The notes: generated from the letters alone by a model not told the origin. Positions 43,714-53,842 are shown, counted from the first letter of the stretch. The stretch: 64,000 nucleotides of DNA from Botrimarina mediterranea (GCF_007753265.1 NZ_CP036349.1:4621363-4685362); one strand, 5' to 3'. Translations and numbers: made by a program.

Positions 43714-44859
43714 ATGCACTCCGTCCGCTACGAACCCCTAGGCGTCGATCCCACCGGCGCGCGACGGGGACGGCTCCACACGCCGCATGGGACGGTCGAG
43801 CTGCCGACGTTTATGCCCGTCGGCACTGTTGGCGGGGTGAAGTGTGTGGATGTCGAGCGGCTTGAAGGGACCGGCGCCCAGATGGTGCTGGGGAACACGT
43901 TCCACCTCGCGCTACGGCCCGGCGGCGACACGGTCGAGAAGCTCGGCGGCCTGCACGCCATCTCAGGATGGCAGGGCCCGATGCTCACCGATTCGGGGGG
44001 CTTCCAAGTCTTCAGCCTCGCCGACGCCCGCAAGGTGGACGAACGCGGCGTGCGGTTCAAGTCGCACGTCAACGGCGACATCATCGACCTGACGCCCGAG
44101 CGGTCGGTCCAGATCCAAGAGCAGCTCGGCGCGGACGTGGCGATGCAGCTCGACGAGGTCGTGCAGCTCCCCTCGCCGCCCGAGGTGGTCCGCTCGGCCA
44201 TGGACCGCAGCATCCGCTGGGCCGAGCGCTGCATCGCCGCAAAAACCAGACAAGATCAGTCGCTGTTCGGCATTGTCCAGGGGGGCCTCGACCCCGAAAT
44301 GCGGCGGCTCTCGGCCGAGGGGCTGGTGGCGCTCGACATGGCGGGCTACGCCATTGGCGGCCTGAGCGTCGGCGAACCAGCGGCCGACATGTACCGGACG
44401 ATCGAGTTCACCGAGCCGCTGCTCCCTAAGGAAAAACCCCGCTACCTGATGGGCGTCGGGACGCCAGACGACCTCCTCGAGTCGGTCCAGCGGGGCGTCG
44501 ATATGTTCGACTGCGTGATGCCGACGCGCAACGGGCGCAACGGCTTGGCGTTCACCTACAGGGGCCCGGTGCGGCTCAAGAACGCCGTTCACCAGCACGA
44601 CCAGCGGCCACTGGAGGCGGACTGCCCCTGCGTCGGCTGCCGCCGCCACAGCCGGGGCTACCTGCGACACCTGTTTATGGCGGGCGAAATGCTCGGCGGC
44701 ATCCTGCTGTCGATCCACAACCTGACCTTCTACCAACGCCTCATGGCCGGCGCCCGAGCCGCCATCGAAGCGGAAAGCTACGCCGAGTACAAGCGGGCGT
44801 GTCAGGCCGGGTGGGCGAAAAAGCCAAATGCGGAGAGCGGAATGCGGAATGCGGAATGA
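43714..44859 (+). CDS. tgt: tRNA-guanine transglycosylase (queuine tRNA-ribosyltransferase)
   Basis: A 381-aa protein. Motifs: [21 protein letters not shown], the active-site aspartate in [42 protein letters not shown], the second aspartate in [16 protein letters not shown] and the zinc site [17 protein letters not shown]. It exchanges guanine 34 for a 7-deazaguanine precursor. The last residues ([10 protein letters not shown]) and the TGA are encoded by the palindrome at 44827-44919, giving a non-homologous tail. It heads the common tgt-yajC-secDF arrangement. Confidence 0.95.
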   Translation: MHSVRYEPLGVDPTGARRGRLHTPHGTVELPTFMPVGTVGGVKCVDVERLEGTGAQMVLGNTFHLALRPGGDTVEKLGGLHAISGWQGPMLTDSGGFQVFSLADARKVDERGVRFKSHVNGDIIDLTPERSVQIQEQLGADVAMQLDEVVQLPSPPEVVRSAMDRSIRWAERCIAAKTRQDQSLFGIVQGGLDPEMRRLSAEGLVALDMAGYAIGGLSVGEPAADMYRTIEFTEPLLPKEKPRYLMGVGTPDDLLESVQRGVDMFDCVMPTRNGRNGLAFTYRGPVRLKNAVHQHDQRPLEADCPCVGCRRHSRGYLRHLFMAGEMLGGILLSIHNLTFYQRLMAGARAAIEAESYAEYKRACQAGWAKKPNAESGMRNAE

Positions 44860-44919
44860 AGCGCAAGCGGAGCTTAGGGATCGCCTCGCGCGTTATTCCG
44901 CATTCCGCTTTCCGCATTC
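44827..44919. repeat. GCGGAATGC-word palindrome covering the tgt stop
   Basis: The left arm 44827-44860 (three GCGGAATGCGGAATGC-type words) faces the right arm 44893-44919 (TTCCGCATTCCGC..). The stop of tgt (44857-44859) is in the left arm. The remaining 44920-45039 spacer shows only a T-rich stretch and no further gene. Confidence 0.8.
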
Positions 44920-45039
44920 CCCCTTCGTGCTGTCTCCCCTTTCCCCTTTTCCCATAAGGCTTTACCATTCGCGGTTTCGATCCAATCGTTACCGCCAGGC
45001 AGGGGGCTAGCCGCTCGAGGCTGGCCGCCGTGAGGTTCC

Positions 45040-45429
45040 GTGTCGCCGCTCTTTCCGCCGTTGATCGCATCCGCCACAAACGCCGTTAGTTCGGTGGTGG
45101 TTCCCCCGTGGCTTTTACTCGCCCAGGATGGCGGCGGTGGCGCGGCAGCGCCGAACCCGCTGCTGACCATGTTGCCGCTGTTGGCGATGGGTCTGTTGGC
45201 CTACTTCCTGTTCATCGTCCCCCAGCGGACGAAGCAGAAGCAGTTCCAGACGATGATCGACAACCTCAAAGAGAACGATCGGATCGTCACCACCGGCGGG
45301 CTTCACGGCGTGATCACAAGCGTTCAGCGCGACGCCGGCCGGCTGACCCTGCGGGTCGATGACACGACGGGCGCCAAGGTCCGCGTCTCGCTGTGGGCCG
45401 TCGATAGCATCGTCACCGACGACAAGTAA
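45040..45429 (+). CDS. yajC: Preprotein translocase subunit YajC
   Basis: A 129-aa protein starting at GTG 45040 with GAGG 5 nt upstream. An N-terminal region longer than usual precedes the single membrane helix (LTMLPLLAMGLLAYFLFIVPQR) and the diagnostic RTKQKQFQTMIDNLKENDRIVTTGGLHGVI cytosolic domain. It associates with SecDF in the inner membrane. It lies between tgt and secDF as in many bacteria. Confidence 0.9.
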   Translation: MSPLFPPLIASATNAVSSVVVPPWLLLAQDGGGGAAAPNPLLTMLPLLAMGLLAYFLFIVPQRTKQKQFQTMIDNLKENDRIVTTGGLHGVITSVQRDAGRLTLRVDDTTGAKVRVSLWAVDSIVTDDK

Positions 45430-45533
45430 TTTCGTCACCAAGACAAACAACCACCCAATCCACCGACAGAGCCGCCGACGCCTCAACGGCTCGGCCCTTT
45501 GGCAAACCACTCATAGCAAGGGTCATTCGACCG

Positions 45534-48500
45534 ATGTCGATCCCCACCCACGACCTGACCGGACGGAACCAATTGACTCGTCGGACAGGGTCCCTCGGTT
45601 GGCTTCTCGCCTCGCTGACGCTGGCCCTCGTGGCCATGGCGCCGGTTGTCGCTCAAGAGTCCGAAACCCCCGCGGCCCCGGCCGCGCAGGAAGCGGAGGC
45701 TCCCGCAGAAGAAGCGGCGGAAGCCCCGACCGCTGACGACGCCCTGGCCCCTGACGCGGAGGTCACTAGCGAAGAAGAGATGGAAGCCGGCGACGCCGCG
45801 ATCTCGGCTGTCCCGGACGGCGCCGAGCCAGCGCCTGCCGGTAAAGGCGTGCCGTCATCGCCGAGCGCCAACTCGGACGACTCTCCCGCCGCCGGCGCGA
45901 TCGACGAGGTCGCCAGCGACGCCGCGGCCGCCGCCTCGACCGAGCGGATTCTTGGCGTCCTCGCCACGCTGGCGGCGATCATTGTGCCGATCGTGCTAGG
46001 TAACTGGCTGGCGAAGAAATGGCGGATGCCCGAGCAGGCCTGGCGGCTGGCGATCATCTTCACGGTCTTCTCGGTGGCGGCGTTGACCGTTGCGACGGGC
46101 CAGTTCAAGGGCGGCCCCGACCTCGCCGGCGGCATCACGCTCGTCTACGAGCTCGCCGACACCAGCGGCGCAGCTCCGGCTTCAGGAGACGTAGCCCCTG
46201 TCGAGGCCAACGCGCTCGATACCGAGGCCGACGAAGAGACGCGCGGCGAGACCGACACCGACGACGCCGAGGCTGAATCGACCGAGACTTCGCCCCAACG
46301 CAAGGTCGACATCGACAAGCTGATCGACGCCCTCGCCCAACGCATCGACCCCGCGGGCACCAAGGAAGTCTCGATCCGCAACTACGGCGGCGCTATCGAG
46401 ATCATCATCCCCAAAGCGGGCGATAGCGACCTGGAGTACATCAAGCGGCGGATCACCGACCTCGGCCAGCTCGAGTTCCGTATCGTCGCCGATCCGCGTT
46501 GGACCGAAGACCGCTCGATCATTGAGAAGGCCCAGCTGCTCGGACCGAGCGAGAAGCTTGTCGTGCTGAACGATAAGCCGGTCGCTGAGTGGGTGGAGTA
46601 CAACGAGAAGGAATTCGGCGAAGACGACAGTCGATTGGTGCAGCGCACCGCCGGCAGCCGCAAAGAGGCCCTGGTGCTGCTCGACCGCCACAATGTGACG
46701 GGCGAGTTTCTCCGCAACGCCTCGAAGAGCTACGACGAGATCGGCGCCCCGATCGTCATCTTCAATTTTGACACGATCGGCTCGCGCAAGTTCGGCCGGT
46801 TCACGGGCGAGAACCTCGAGAACCCCTCCACGGGGGTGAAGCGGTTCCTCGGCATCCTGCTCGACAAGAACCTGTTGTCGGCGCCGAGCCTCAACGACCG
46901 CATTACCTCGAGCGGCCAGATCTCGATTGGCAGCGGCGCCGACGCGGAGAAGGAAGTCGACTACATCGTCGGCATCCTCAACGCGGGCAGCCTGCCGGCC
47001 GCGCTCAACAAGACCCCCATCAGCGAAGAGACGATCAGCCCGACCCTCGGCGCCACGACGATCCAGAAGGGCAAGTACGCGATCACGGTTTCGCTGGTCG
47101 GCATCCTGGTTTTCATGGTGCTGTACTACCGCTTCGCGGGCGTGATGGCCTGCTTTGCGCTGTTGGGGATGCTGCTGCTGGTTCTCGCCTCGATGGTGCT
47201 TATGCAGGCGGCGTTCACGCTGCCTGGCATCGCCGGCATCGTGCTCACGATCGGTATGGCGGTCGACGCCAACGTCCTCATCTACGAGCGCATGCGTGAG
47301 GAGATGAAGAAGGGCGCCAGCCTCCGCATGGCGATCCGCAACGGTTTCGACAAGGCTTTCTCTTCGATCTTCGACGCCAACGTCACGTCGTTGATCGCGG
47401 CGGTCGTCCTCTACAGCGTCGGCACCGGCCCCATCAAGGGCTTCGGCGTCACGATGTTCCTCGGCATCTTGATGTCGATGTTTACGGCAGTTTTCTGCAG
47501 CCGGACGTTCTTCGACATCGCCGAACGCCGCCGCTGGATCAAGAAGCTGTCGTTCGGCTCGATGATCGGCGAGACCAACTTCGACTTCATCGGCAAGGCG
47601 ATCCCGGCGATGGTCCTGTCGTTGGTGGTGATCGGCATCGGCCTAGCGGGCGTCTTCGGCCGCGGCACGAACCTGCTCGACATCGACTTCACCGGCGGGT
47701 CGAGCGTCACGATGGTCCTCAAGCAAGACGAGGCGATGTCCATCGCCGAAGTCACCGAGGCCCTCACCCCCGAGCTTGGCGACAAGAACCTGCTCGTGGT
47801 CGCACGGACCGACGACGACAACGTCGAAGCGGCGCCGCAAAATCGCTACACGATCAGCACCAACGTTGACGATGTTGACGCCGTCGAGGCGTTGATCGTC
47901 GAACTGTTCGGCGACAAGCTCCAGACGTTCGACGTCCAGCTCGGCGAGCCCGAGGCCTACACAGAGGCCGGCGGCTCGACCGGCACGCTGCTGCCGCTGG
48001 TGTTCAACGAAGGACAGGGCTTCGGCGAGAACGACGGATTGGCCCACGACGCGCTCGTCGCCCAGCTGAAGGACATCCTCGCCGCGCAAGGCCGCAGCGG
48101 GATCGCGCCGCAGGTCGAGAACGACGACTACACGTCCGGAAGCGGCCAACGCTTCAAGGACTGGACGCTGCGTCTACCCCTCTCGGAAGAAGAGACCACA
48201 GCCGTCGCCCAGACGCTGCAAAGCGACCTCGCCGACGAGCCGCTCTTCCCGCTCACCAGCAAGATCGGCGGGCGCGTCGCCTCGGACCTCCAGTCGAAGG
48301 CGATCTGGTCGACCGTGCTAACCCTGATCGGCATCACCGCCTACCTGTGGTTCCGCTTCCAGAGCGTCGCCTACGGCTTGGCCGCGGCGCTCGCGCTGGT
48401 GCACGACGTGCTCGTCACGCTTGGGGCGATCGCGCTCTCGTCGTGGGTGGTCCAAAGCGTCCCCGCCCTGGCGACCGCGCTGCAGGTCGACTCGTTCCAG

Positions 48501-48872
48501 ATCAGCCTGACGATCCTGGCGGCGTTCATCACGATCATCGGCTACTCCCTGAACGACACGATCGTGATCTTCGACCGCATCCGTGAGATCAAAGGCAAGA
48601 GCCCGCGGGTCACGAAGGACATAATCAACAAGGCCATCAACCAGACGCTCAGCCGGACCATCCTCACCGCCGTGACCACGTTGATCGTGGTGGTGATCCT
48701 GTACTTCTTCGGCGGCGCGGGCATCCACGCATTCGCGTTCGCGATGGTGATCGGCGTCATCGCCGGCACGTACAGCACGGTGTTCATCGCGACGCCGGCG
48801 CTGCTGTGGATGATCGGCGGCGGCGACGGCACAAAGACCGCCGCCGGCAACTCCCCCCGCAAGGCGGCGTAA
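45534..48872 (+). CDS. secDF: Fused protein-export membrane protein SecDF
   Basis: A 1112-aa fusion. An N-terminal hydrophobic segment (residues about 20-40) precedes an Ala/Glu-rich acidic region and a second membrane helix. The SecD part includes GGPDLAGGITLVYELAD (family DLxGG), a periplasmic domain and transmembrane helices with GMAVDANVLIYERMREE (about residue 575). SecF begins near residue 670 (ETNFDFIGKAIP), with DFTGGSSVTMVL and TIVIFDRIREIKG (about 1010). The two ~50- and ~45-residue acidic linkers are unusually long. Uses the proton gradient to pull exported proteins. Confidence 0.94.
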   Translation: MSIPTHDLTGRNQLTRRTGSLGWLLASLTLALVAMAPVVAQESETPAAPAAQEAEAPAEEAAEAPTADDALAPDAEVTSEEEMEAGDAAISAVPDGAEPAPAGKGVPSSPSANSDDSPAAGAIDEVASDAAAAASTERILGVLATLAAIIVPIVLGNWLAKKWRMPEQAWRLAIIFTVFSVAALTVATGQFKGGPDLAGGITLVYELADTSGAAPASGDVAPVEANALDTEADEETRGETDTDDAEAESTETSPQRKVDIDKLIDALAQRIDPAGTKEVSIRNYGGAIEIIIPKAGDSDLEYIKRRITDLGQLEFRIVADPRWTEDRSIIEKAQLLGPSEKLVVLNDKPVAEWVEYNEKEFGEDDSRLVQRTAGSRKEALVLLDRHNVTGEFLRNASKSYDEIGAPIVIFNFDTIGSRKFGRFTGENLENPSTGVKRFLGILLDKNLLSAPSLNDRITSSGQISIGSGADAEKEVDYIVGILNAGSLPAALNKTPISEETISPTLGATTIQKGKYAITVSLVGILVFMVLYYRFAGVMACFALLGMLLLVLASMVLMQAAFTLPGIAGIVLTIGMAVDANVLIYERMREEMKKGASLRMAIRNGFDKAFSSIFDANVTSLIAAVVLYSVGTGPIKGFGVTMFLGILMSMFTAVFCSRTFFDIAERRRWIKKLSFGSMIGETNFDFIGKAIPAMVLSLVVIGIGLAGVFGRGTNLLDIDFTGGSSVTMVLKQDEAMSIAEVTEALTPELGDKNLLVVARTDDDNVEAAPQNRYTISTNVDDVDAVEALIVELFGDKLQTFDVQLGEPEAYTEAGGSTGTLLPLVFNEGQGFGENDGLAHDALVAQLKDILAAQGRSGIAPQVENDDYTSGSGQRFKDWTLRLPLSEEETTAVAQTLQSDLADEPLFPLTSKIGGRVASDLQSKAIWSTVLTLIGITAYLWFRFQSVAYGLAAALALVHDVLVTLGAIALSSWVVQSVPALATALQVDSFQISLTILAAFITIIGYSLNDTIVIFDRIREIKGKSPRVTKDIINKAINQTLSRTILTAVTTLIVVVILYFFGGAGIHAFAFAMVIGVIAGTYSTVFIATPALLWMIGGGDGTKTAAGNSPRKAA

Positions 48873-48880
48873 CCGGCAAG

Positions 48881-49145
48881 GTCTCGCGCAGAGACGCGGA
48901 GACAGCAGAGAAACCAGCGGCGAGCCGGCGACGCAAGTCGTCGGAGACGCCTCACGGACAGCCTTGCAAGCAGCGCACTCAACCACAGAGCCACCGAGAG
49001 CACGGAGATTGGCACAGAGGTTTTTCCTCCGTGTTTAACTCCGAGACCTCGGTGGCTCTGTGGTTAACTATTTTCGGGTAACTCCGACGACTTACGTCGC
49101 CGGCTCGCCAAGAACTCTCGGCGTCTCCGCGTCTCTGCGCGAGAC
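48881..49145. repeat. Three-layer nested palindrome after secDF
   Basis: Outer arms 48881-48903 and 49123-49145 are perfect 23-bp reverse complements (GTCTCGCGCAGAGACGCGGA..). Middle REP-like arms 48919-48946 and 49082-49109 pair with one mismatch over 28. The inner ACCACAGAG-type arms are 48981-49007 and 49026-49065. Each layer belongs to a different word family. The remaining spacer 49146-49442 shows no gene. Confidence 0.85.
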
Positions 49146-49442
49146 TTGAGAAGAACTCTTTTCCGGCGGCCGCGTATCTGTGGGCGCTGCGAGCGGAGAG
49201 TCGATCGCAACGGGAGCCGGAGGTGGGCCGCAGGCTTTGCCTAACCGGCGCCGAACGCGTTCTGACGCCTCTGCTAGCGGCGCCGGTGCTTGATGGCCGA
49301 TGCCATTGGGTACGGAGACCAATGCGAGCCCGGACCGGATGTTGCCGGGCCGCTTTCTGGTGTTCACGGACGAGCCTTTCATTCCCCCTAGTGACGCCGC
49401 GCAAGCTACAGGCTTGGCGGGGCGTTAGGGCTGAGGTGCGCC

Positions 49443-50777
49443 GTGACCGAACTCAACAAGCTTCTCACTTCGCTGATTCTCTTGGGCGGCGGCTTCTTCG
49501 CCGCGTCGCTGGTCGGCCCCCCCGAGGTGATCGACCGCCTGTCGCGGTACTTGCAGCCGTCGGGCTTCGACGAGTCCGAAGGGCTGCGACCGCTCGCCGC
49601 CAACACCTTGGACCGTCGGAACGGCATCGGCGGCGCCGACCCGTGGTCGGCCCCGGCGCCGTCGGCGGCGGCCTCATCGCTGGGCAACCCTTCATCGCCA
49701 ACCAACCCTTCATCGCCAACCAATCCCTCGTCGCCAACCAATCAAGTCGCCTCCGTGGCGGCGATGATGCCGACCGGTTCGTGGTCCGACGAGGCGCCGA
49801 TGTCGAACGTGGCGCCGGAGTCTCCCTGGGGACCACCCTCTGAGGCGTCCACAGGGGCCTCTAGGCTCGATGTCGAGGCTCCCTCGCAGGATTGGCTTAC
49901 CAGCCAAAACCTCGCGTCAACGGGCCTCCAGGAGCCTCACAGGGGCCCTTCTGGGCGTCCCCTGACGCCCGTCCCCCGCGGCAACGCGACCGACGACGCC
50001 AGGCCGGCCCTCGGCGTCGAGGCGCCCGAGTCGGCCGAGCGGGAGGCGCCCCCGTCGGACGGCTGGCCCGAGCTCCGCGCCCCACTGCCGCCGGTGGCCC
50101 AGCAGGGGGCCCAGCAAGGGGTTCAGGAAGGGGTTCAGGAAGGCTTCGAGCCGAACGTCCCGCAAGAAGTCACCGTGGCCAAGCCCATGCTCGACGCCAG
50201 CCCGTACGAGGCCGAATTCAACGAGCCCAACCCGTATGGAGCCCGTCCGCGGTTCGACGCCGCCTCGACGGGGTTCGACTCCGATCGCAACCCGCTCCGC
50301 TACGACGCGTCGGCGGGGCAATCGTTCGACCCGATCGAGCGGCAACCGGCCGCCGCCAGCGAGTCGTTCGTCCAGCACATCGTCACCGACGGCGACACGC
50401 TCGCCTCGATCGCCGATCGCTACCTCGGCGACTCGGACCGATCGCAAGAGCTCTTCGAGTTGAACCGCGACCGGCTCCAGCACCCCGACGTCTTACCGAT
50501 CGGCATGGTCCTCAAGGCGCCGAAGGACCGCCCGGCCCGAGCCGCGGCGCCCGCCGTCAGCGCCACCGGCGTTGGCTACCCGCACCTCGAACGGCCCGGC
50601 GACTTCTCGACCGTGTCGGCGTCGGAGGCCTACCTGCCGCCGGCAGCGACCGCTCAGCGCCGGCCGCTGAAGCCGGTCGGCTCGGCCGAAGACCGCCCGC
50701 TGACGGATGAACAGCGCCGCGGCCCCGTCGATGCGCTGTATCAACAAGAGTTCGCCTGGGACGCCAACGGCTGGTGA
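49443..50777 (+). CDS. LysM-domain membrane-anchored protein
   Basis: A 444-aa protein from GTG 49443. An N-terminal membrane helix (LTSLILLGGGFFAASLVG) is followed by a long low-complexity Pro/Ala/Ser region with tandem SSPTNPSSPTNPSSPTN (three copies, about residues 83-99) and QQGAQQGVQEGVQEG. One LysM domain follows at about residues 315-360 (HIVTDGDTLASIADRYLGDSDRSQELFELNRDRL..LPIGMVLKAP). It probably binds peptidoglycan or another glycan in the envelope. Its 3' end overlaps the convergent permease gene by 37 bp. Confidence 0.8.
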   Translation: MTELNKLLTSLILLGGGFFAASLVGPPEVIDRLSRYLQPSGFDESEGLRPLAANTLDRRNGIGGADPWSAPAPSAAASSLGNPSSPTNPSSPTNPSSPTNQVASVAAMMPTGSWSDEAPMSNVAPESPWGPPSEASTGASRLDVEAPSQDWLTSQNLASTGLQEPHRGPSGRPLTPVPRGNATDDARPALGVEAPESAEREAPPSDGWPELRAPLPPVAQQGAQQGVQEGVQEGFEPNVPQEVTVAKPMLDASPYEAEFNEPNPYGARPRFDAASTGFDSDRNPLRYDASAGQSFDPIERQPAAASESFVQHIVTDGDTLASIADRYLGDSDRSQELFELNRDRLQHPDVLPIGMVLKAPKDRPARAAAPAVSATGVGYPHLERPGDFSTVSASEAYLPPAATAQRRPLKPVGSAEDRPLTDEQRRGPVDALYQQEFAWDANGW

Positions 50778-52567
50778 TTCGCCGAAACGGGTAGTGGGAC
50801 CGCTTCGGGGCTGCGGCCGTTGATGCGGTCGAATTGCCGCTTGTTGCTTACCGTCACGAAGAACCCGATGACCGCGTAGAAACCCAGACCAAGCGCGTAC
50901 GAGGCGACGACTTCGTCGGGCGGTCCGGACGACTCGGCGCCCACGAGCATGGGGAATGCGATTAGGAACGGCGCAAGCGGAGGGGCGACGAAGATCGCAA
51001 AGTCGTTATCGCTCCACCCTCCGACCGCCGCGAAAGTAAACCCGAGGAGTGAATAGAAGACGCCGATCGCCAGCAAGACAAACATCGTCGCCGCGATCGC
51101 CTTGATGGAGTTCTTCATCCGCATCGAGACCGCCAGCCCGATGGCCGTCGCCGCCCACGACAGCAGCGCGAGCGAAGTGATGACGCCGAGGGTTGAGAGC
51201 AACGCCTGGATCTCGATCATGGCGCCTAGCAACGGGATCAGCGCCAATCCGATCAGCGGCCAGCGGTAGGCGTAGAGGTTGCCCCACGTCTTCGCGGAGA
51301 CGATCGCTGTGCTGTCCAGCGGGGTCGAGAGCAACGACACGAGCGTGTCGCGTTCGTGCTCGTAGGTCACCAGCCCCGCCGCACGGCTGCCGATCAGTAG
51401 CACGAGGATCGAGCCGCACGTCGTGACGATCCCGGTGGCGACGCCCATGTACGTCTCGAAATCCACCCGCCACTCGCCCGTAATGACGCCGTAGAGCATC
51501 ACCGCGAACGGAGAACCCGCGGCGATCAGCAGCACCGCCACGCCCAACCTCGCCACCCACTTCTTCGTGCCCGACTTGCGGACCGACGCGGCGAACATCT
51601 CCTTCCACAGCATCGGGCGATTCTCGTAGGGCGAACGCGAAGCGGCCGAGCCCGTCGTGGCCTTGAGCCTGACGCCCGGCTTCGCGGCCGCTCGCAGGTG
51701 GACCTTCCGCACCATGGCGACGCACACCCCCAGCAGCACCGTCGCCGCGACGAAGTGAAGCAGGACCATCCGCGCGATCGCCCAGCGGTCGAGGTCGATG
51801 CCCAGCACCGACCCCAACACGCCGGACGATTGGAAGAGCATCATCAGCGGATGGACGGCCGCCATCGCCTGGATCGTCGGCATCAGGACGCTGGTGTTGA
51901 ACCAGTCCGCCCACGGCGTCTGCCGGAACATCAGCAAGGAGCTAATAAAGAACGCCATCGGCAGCGCGACGATCCAAGCAAACACCGCCCCGATGGCGCG
52001 GGGCACGGCGTCGCGCGCCCGCTCGCACCACACGCCGACCGTCAGCGCAATCGCGGCGGTGAGCGTTGCGGTGCTGGCGAGCATCGCGAAGTGCGTCAGC
52101 AACAGCGCGCCGGGCACGCCCCCCAGCAGGCGGAAGATGGCGAGCACCGGCAGCGTGGCGAGCACCAACTTCGCGACCACCAGCAGCCGCGCGACGATCT
52201 TGTCGAGCACGATCTCCGCGTTCGACAGATCGGTGGCGAAGAGGTATTCGATCGTGCGCCGCTCACGCTCGGTGGCGATCGCCCCCGCGACAATGGCGGG
52301 GGTGATCAACAGCACGCCGAGCATCGTCGCCCAGGCGAACATGACGTAAAACGTCGATGACAGCATCGCCGCGCCAGAGATCGACATCCGCCCGGCGCCA
52401 TCGACGGCATTGTAGCCCTGTTGGAACCGGGTCTGCTCGTAGACCGACAGATAGCCCATCGCCAAGAGCAACAGCATCCCGACGCCCACCAGGACGCGAA
52501 CCCAGAAGTACCGCCGCTTCCGCCCGGCGGCGAGCATCTCATGGCGAAAGACGGGGCCGAGGGGCAT
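50741..52567 (-). CDS. Two-half ABC-2 type transporter permease
   Basis: A 608-aa polytopic protein with two ABC-2-like halves. Each has the sequence after the first span: ATERERRTIEYLFATDLSN near residue 98 and YEHERDTLVSLLSTPLDST near residue 400, with about 12 hydrophobic helices overall. No ATPase gene is adjacent. The same architecture as the permease at 1044-2699 suggests paralogues. The gene is convergent with the LysM gene, with a 37-bp tail overlap. Its start follows a C-rich palindromic arm (plus-strand 52570-52607), not a Shine-Dalgarno. Confidence 0.82.
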   Translation of the reverse strand: MPLGPVFRHEMLAAGRKRRYFWVRVLVGVGMLLLLAMGYLSVYEQTRFQQGYNAVDGAGRMSISGAAMLSSTFYVMFAWATMLGVLLITPAIVAGAIATERERRTIEYLFATDLSNAEIVLDKIVARLLVVAKLVLATLPVLAIFRLLGGVPGALLLTHFAMLASTATLTAAIALTVGVWCERARDAVPRAIGAVFAWIVALPMAFFISSLLMFRQTPWADWFNTSVLMPTIQAMAAVHPLMMLFQSSGVLGSVLGIDLDRWAIARMVLLHFVAATVLLGVCVAMVRKVHLRAAAKPGVRLKATTGSAASRSPYENRPMLWKEMFAASVRKSGTKKWVARLGVAVLLIAAGSPFAVMLYGVITGEWRVDFETYMGVATGIVTTCGSILVLLIGSRAAGLVTYEHERDTLVSLLSTPLDSTAIVSAKTWGNLYAYRWPLIGLALIPLLGAMIEIQALLSTLGVITSLALLSWAATAIGLAVSMRMKNSIKAIAATMFVLLAIGVFYSLLGFTFAAVGGWSDNDFAIFVAPPLAPFLIAFPMLVGAESSGPPDEVVASYALGLGFYAVIGFFVTVSNKRQFDRINGRSPEAVPLPVSANHQPLASQANSC

Positions 52568-52569
52568 GG

Positions 52570-52672
52570 GGGGAGGGGCTAGGGGCTAGGGATGGGGGAC
52601 GAGGGAAGTATAAGCATACTGGTCCCCTCGTCCCCCGTCCCTAACCCCTCGTCCCTAACCCCTCGTCTCTCG
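52570..52672. repeat. GGGGCTAGGGACGAGG-word palindrome
   Basis: The left arm 52570-52607 (GGAGGGGCTAGGGGCTAGGG..) faces the right arm 52624-52672, made of CCCCTCGTCCCTAA words. It shares vocabulary with 5790-5924 and with the single arm at 57636-57673. It fills the space between cysE and the permease start. Confidence 0.8.
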
Positions 52673-52675
52673 CCG

Positions 52676-53644
52676 TCAGGCGCTCGCCGCTGCGTCGTCG
52701 GAGCGGACGCGGAGCTTAGGCTTTTCGATCACGATCGTTGAGTGGGGGCCGACGCTCTTGGTGAGCCAGACGCTCGAACCGATCACCGAGTCGTGGCCGA
52801 CGGTCGTGTCGCCGCCGAGGATTGTCGCGTTGGCGTAGATCACGACGCGGTCCTCGATCGTCGGGTGCCGCTTGGTGTTGCGCACCAGGTTGCCGTCGTC
52901 GTCGGTCGGGAACGACAGCGCGCCGAGCGTCACGCCTTGGTAGAGCTTCACGTGCTCGCCAATGTGGCACGTCTCGCCGATCACGACGCCCGTGCCGTGG
53001 TCGATGAAGAAGTACGGCCCGATTGTCGCGCCCGGGTGGATGTCGATGCCGGTGCGGCCGTGGGCCCACTCGGTCATCATCCGCGGGACAAACGGGATAT
53101 CGAGTTCGTACAACAGGTGCGCAAGTCGATAGACGGTTATCGCCTCGAGGCCCGGGTAGCAGAAGATGACTTCATCGGGCCCTTTGCACGCCGGGTCGCC
53201 GAGGTAGGCGGCCTTCACGTCGGTGGCGAGCGTCTCGCGCAGCTCGGGGAGGCGGTCGAGGAACAGCATCGTCTTCGCCTGACCGAGGGCCTCGTAGTCC
53301 TCGGGCGACTCGCACGGGCCGACGACTCCGTCGCCCCCTTCCTCATAGAAACGCTGCGCCTCGTGCTGCAGCGCGCGGCCGATCTGCTTGGTGAGCTTGT
53401 CGTGCAAGCGGTCGAGGAGGTCGCCGATGTAGTAGCCGATGTTGCCGCGGTGGAGCCCCTCCCGCTGGCGGTAGCCGGGGTAGAGGATCTCCATCAAGTC
53501 CTGCACCGCCGAGACGATGTCGCAGTACTTCGGCAGCGGGCAGTGGTCGAGGTGGTTCAGCGTGCCGACGCTGTCATACGTGGCGACGATGCGCTCGGTG
53601 AGCCGGGGCAGGTCGCAGTCTTTGACGCGGGGGTCGGTGGCCAT
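52676..53644 (-). CDS. cysE: Serine O-acetyltransferase
   Basis: From ATG 53644 ([23 protein letters not shown]) the protein has 322 aa; a TTG at 53725 would extend it. A long N-terminal helical domain (about 170 residues) precedes the left-handed beta-helix with hexapeptide repeats: [42 protein letters not shown] and [12 protein letters not shown], then [32 protein letters not shown]. It makes O-acetylserine for cysteine synthesis. A cysteine-rich leader peptide gene lies 131 bp upstream on the same strand. Confidence 0.92.
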   Translation of the reverse strand: MATDPRVKDCDLPRLTERIVATYDSVGTLNHLDHCPLPKYCDIVSAVQDLMEILYPGYRQREGLHRGNIGYYIGDLLDRLHDKLTKQIGRALQHEAQRFYEEGGDGVVGPCESPEDYEALGQAKTMLFLDRLPELRETLATDVKAAYLGDPACKGPDEVIFCYPGLEAITVYRLAHLLYELDIPFVPRMMTEWAHGRTGIDIHPGATIGPYFFIDHGTGVVIGETCHIGEHVKLYQGVTLGALSFPTDDDGNLVRNTKRHPTIEDRVVIYANATILGGDTTVGHDSVIGSSVWLTKSVGPHSTIVIEKPKLRVRSDDAAASA

Positions 53645-53775
53645 CGCAGGGCTTCCGTCGGGTGGCGGCTCGCAAAAGGCGGGGGCGAGCGGCGGGGCAA
53701 GCAAAGGGAGGGAAGCGTCGGCCAACTAGCGGACGCTAGCGGCGACGCACGCGGCGGAGACCCGCTCAGTCCTGC

Positions 53776-53835
53776 TTAGAACTGGGCGGGGCCGCTACAC
53801 AGGCAGCCGAGGCAGTTAGGGCTGTGCTTGCTCAT
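53776..53835 (-). CDS. Cysteine-rich leader peptide upstream of cysE
   Basis: A 19-codon ORF, MSKHSPNCLGCLCSGPAQF, with three cysteines in a CxxCxC pattern, ending in TAA. The minus strand has TTGATA, 17 bp, TACGAT, then 7 nt to the ATG, so the mRNA should start at or next to the start codon (leaderless). Cysteine-coding leaderless uORFs of this kind act as attenuators of cysteine biosynthesis genes in mycobacteria; ribosome stalling on Cys codons at low Cys-tRNA would open the downstream region. It is 131 bp upstream of the chosen cysE start. The zinc-binding alternative for CxxCxC is less likely. Confidence 0.6.
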   Translation of the reverse strand: MSKHSPNCLGCLCSGPAQF

Positions 53836-53842
53836 AGCGCGA

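Noticed and set aside
44821-44859. A functional C-terminal motif in Tgt (AESGMRNAE)
   Set aside because: The residues are encoded by the palindromic word repeat and have no counterpart in the family.
48881-49145. CRISPR array
   Set aside because: The repeats are inverted, not direct, units differ between layers, and there are no regularly sized spacers or cas genes.
53723-53725. TTG start of cysE at 53725
   Set aside because: The added N terminus is Pro/Leu-rich without family similarity and is preceded immediately by an in-frame stop; ATG 53644 gives a typical start.
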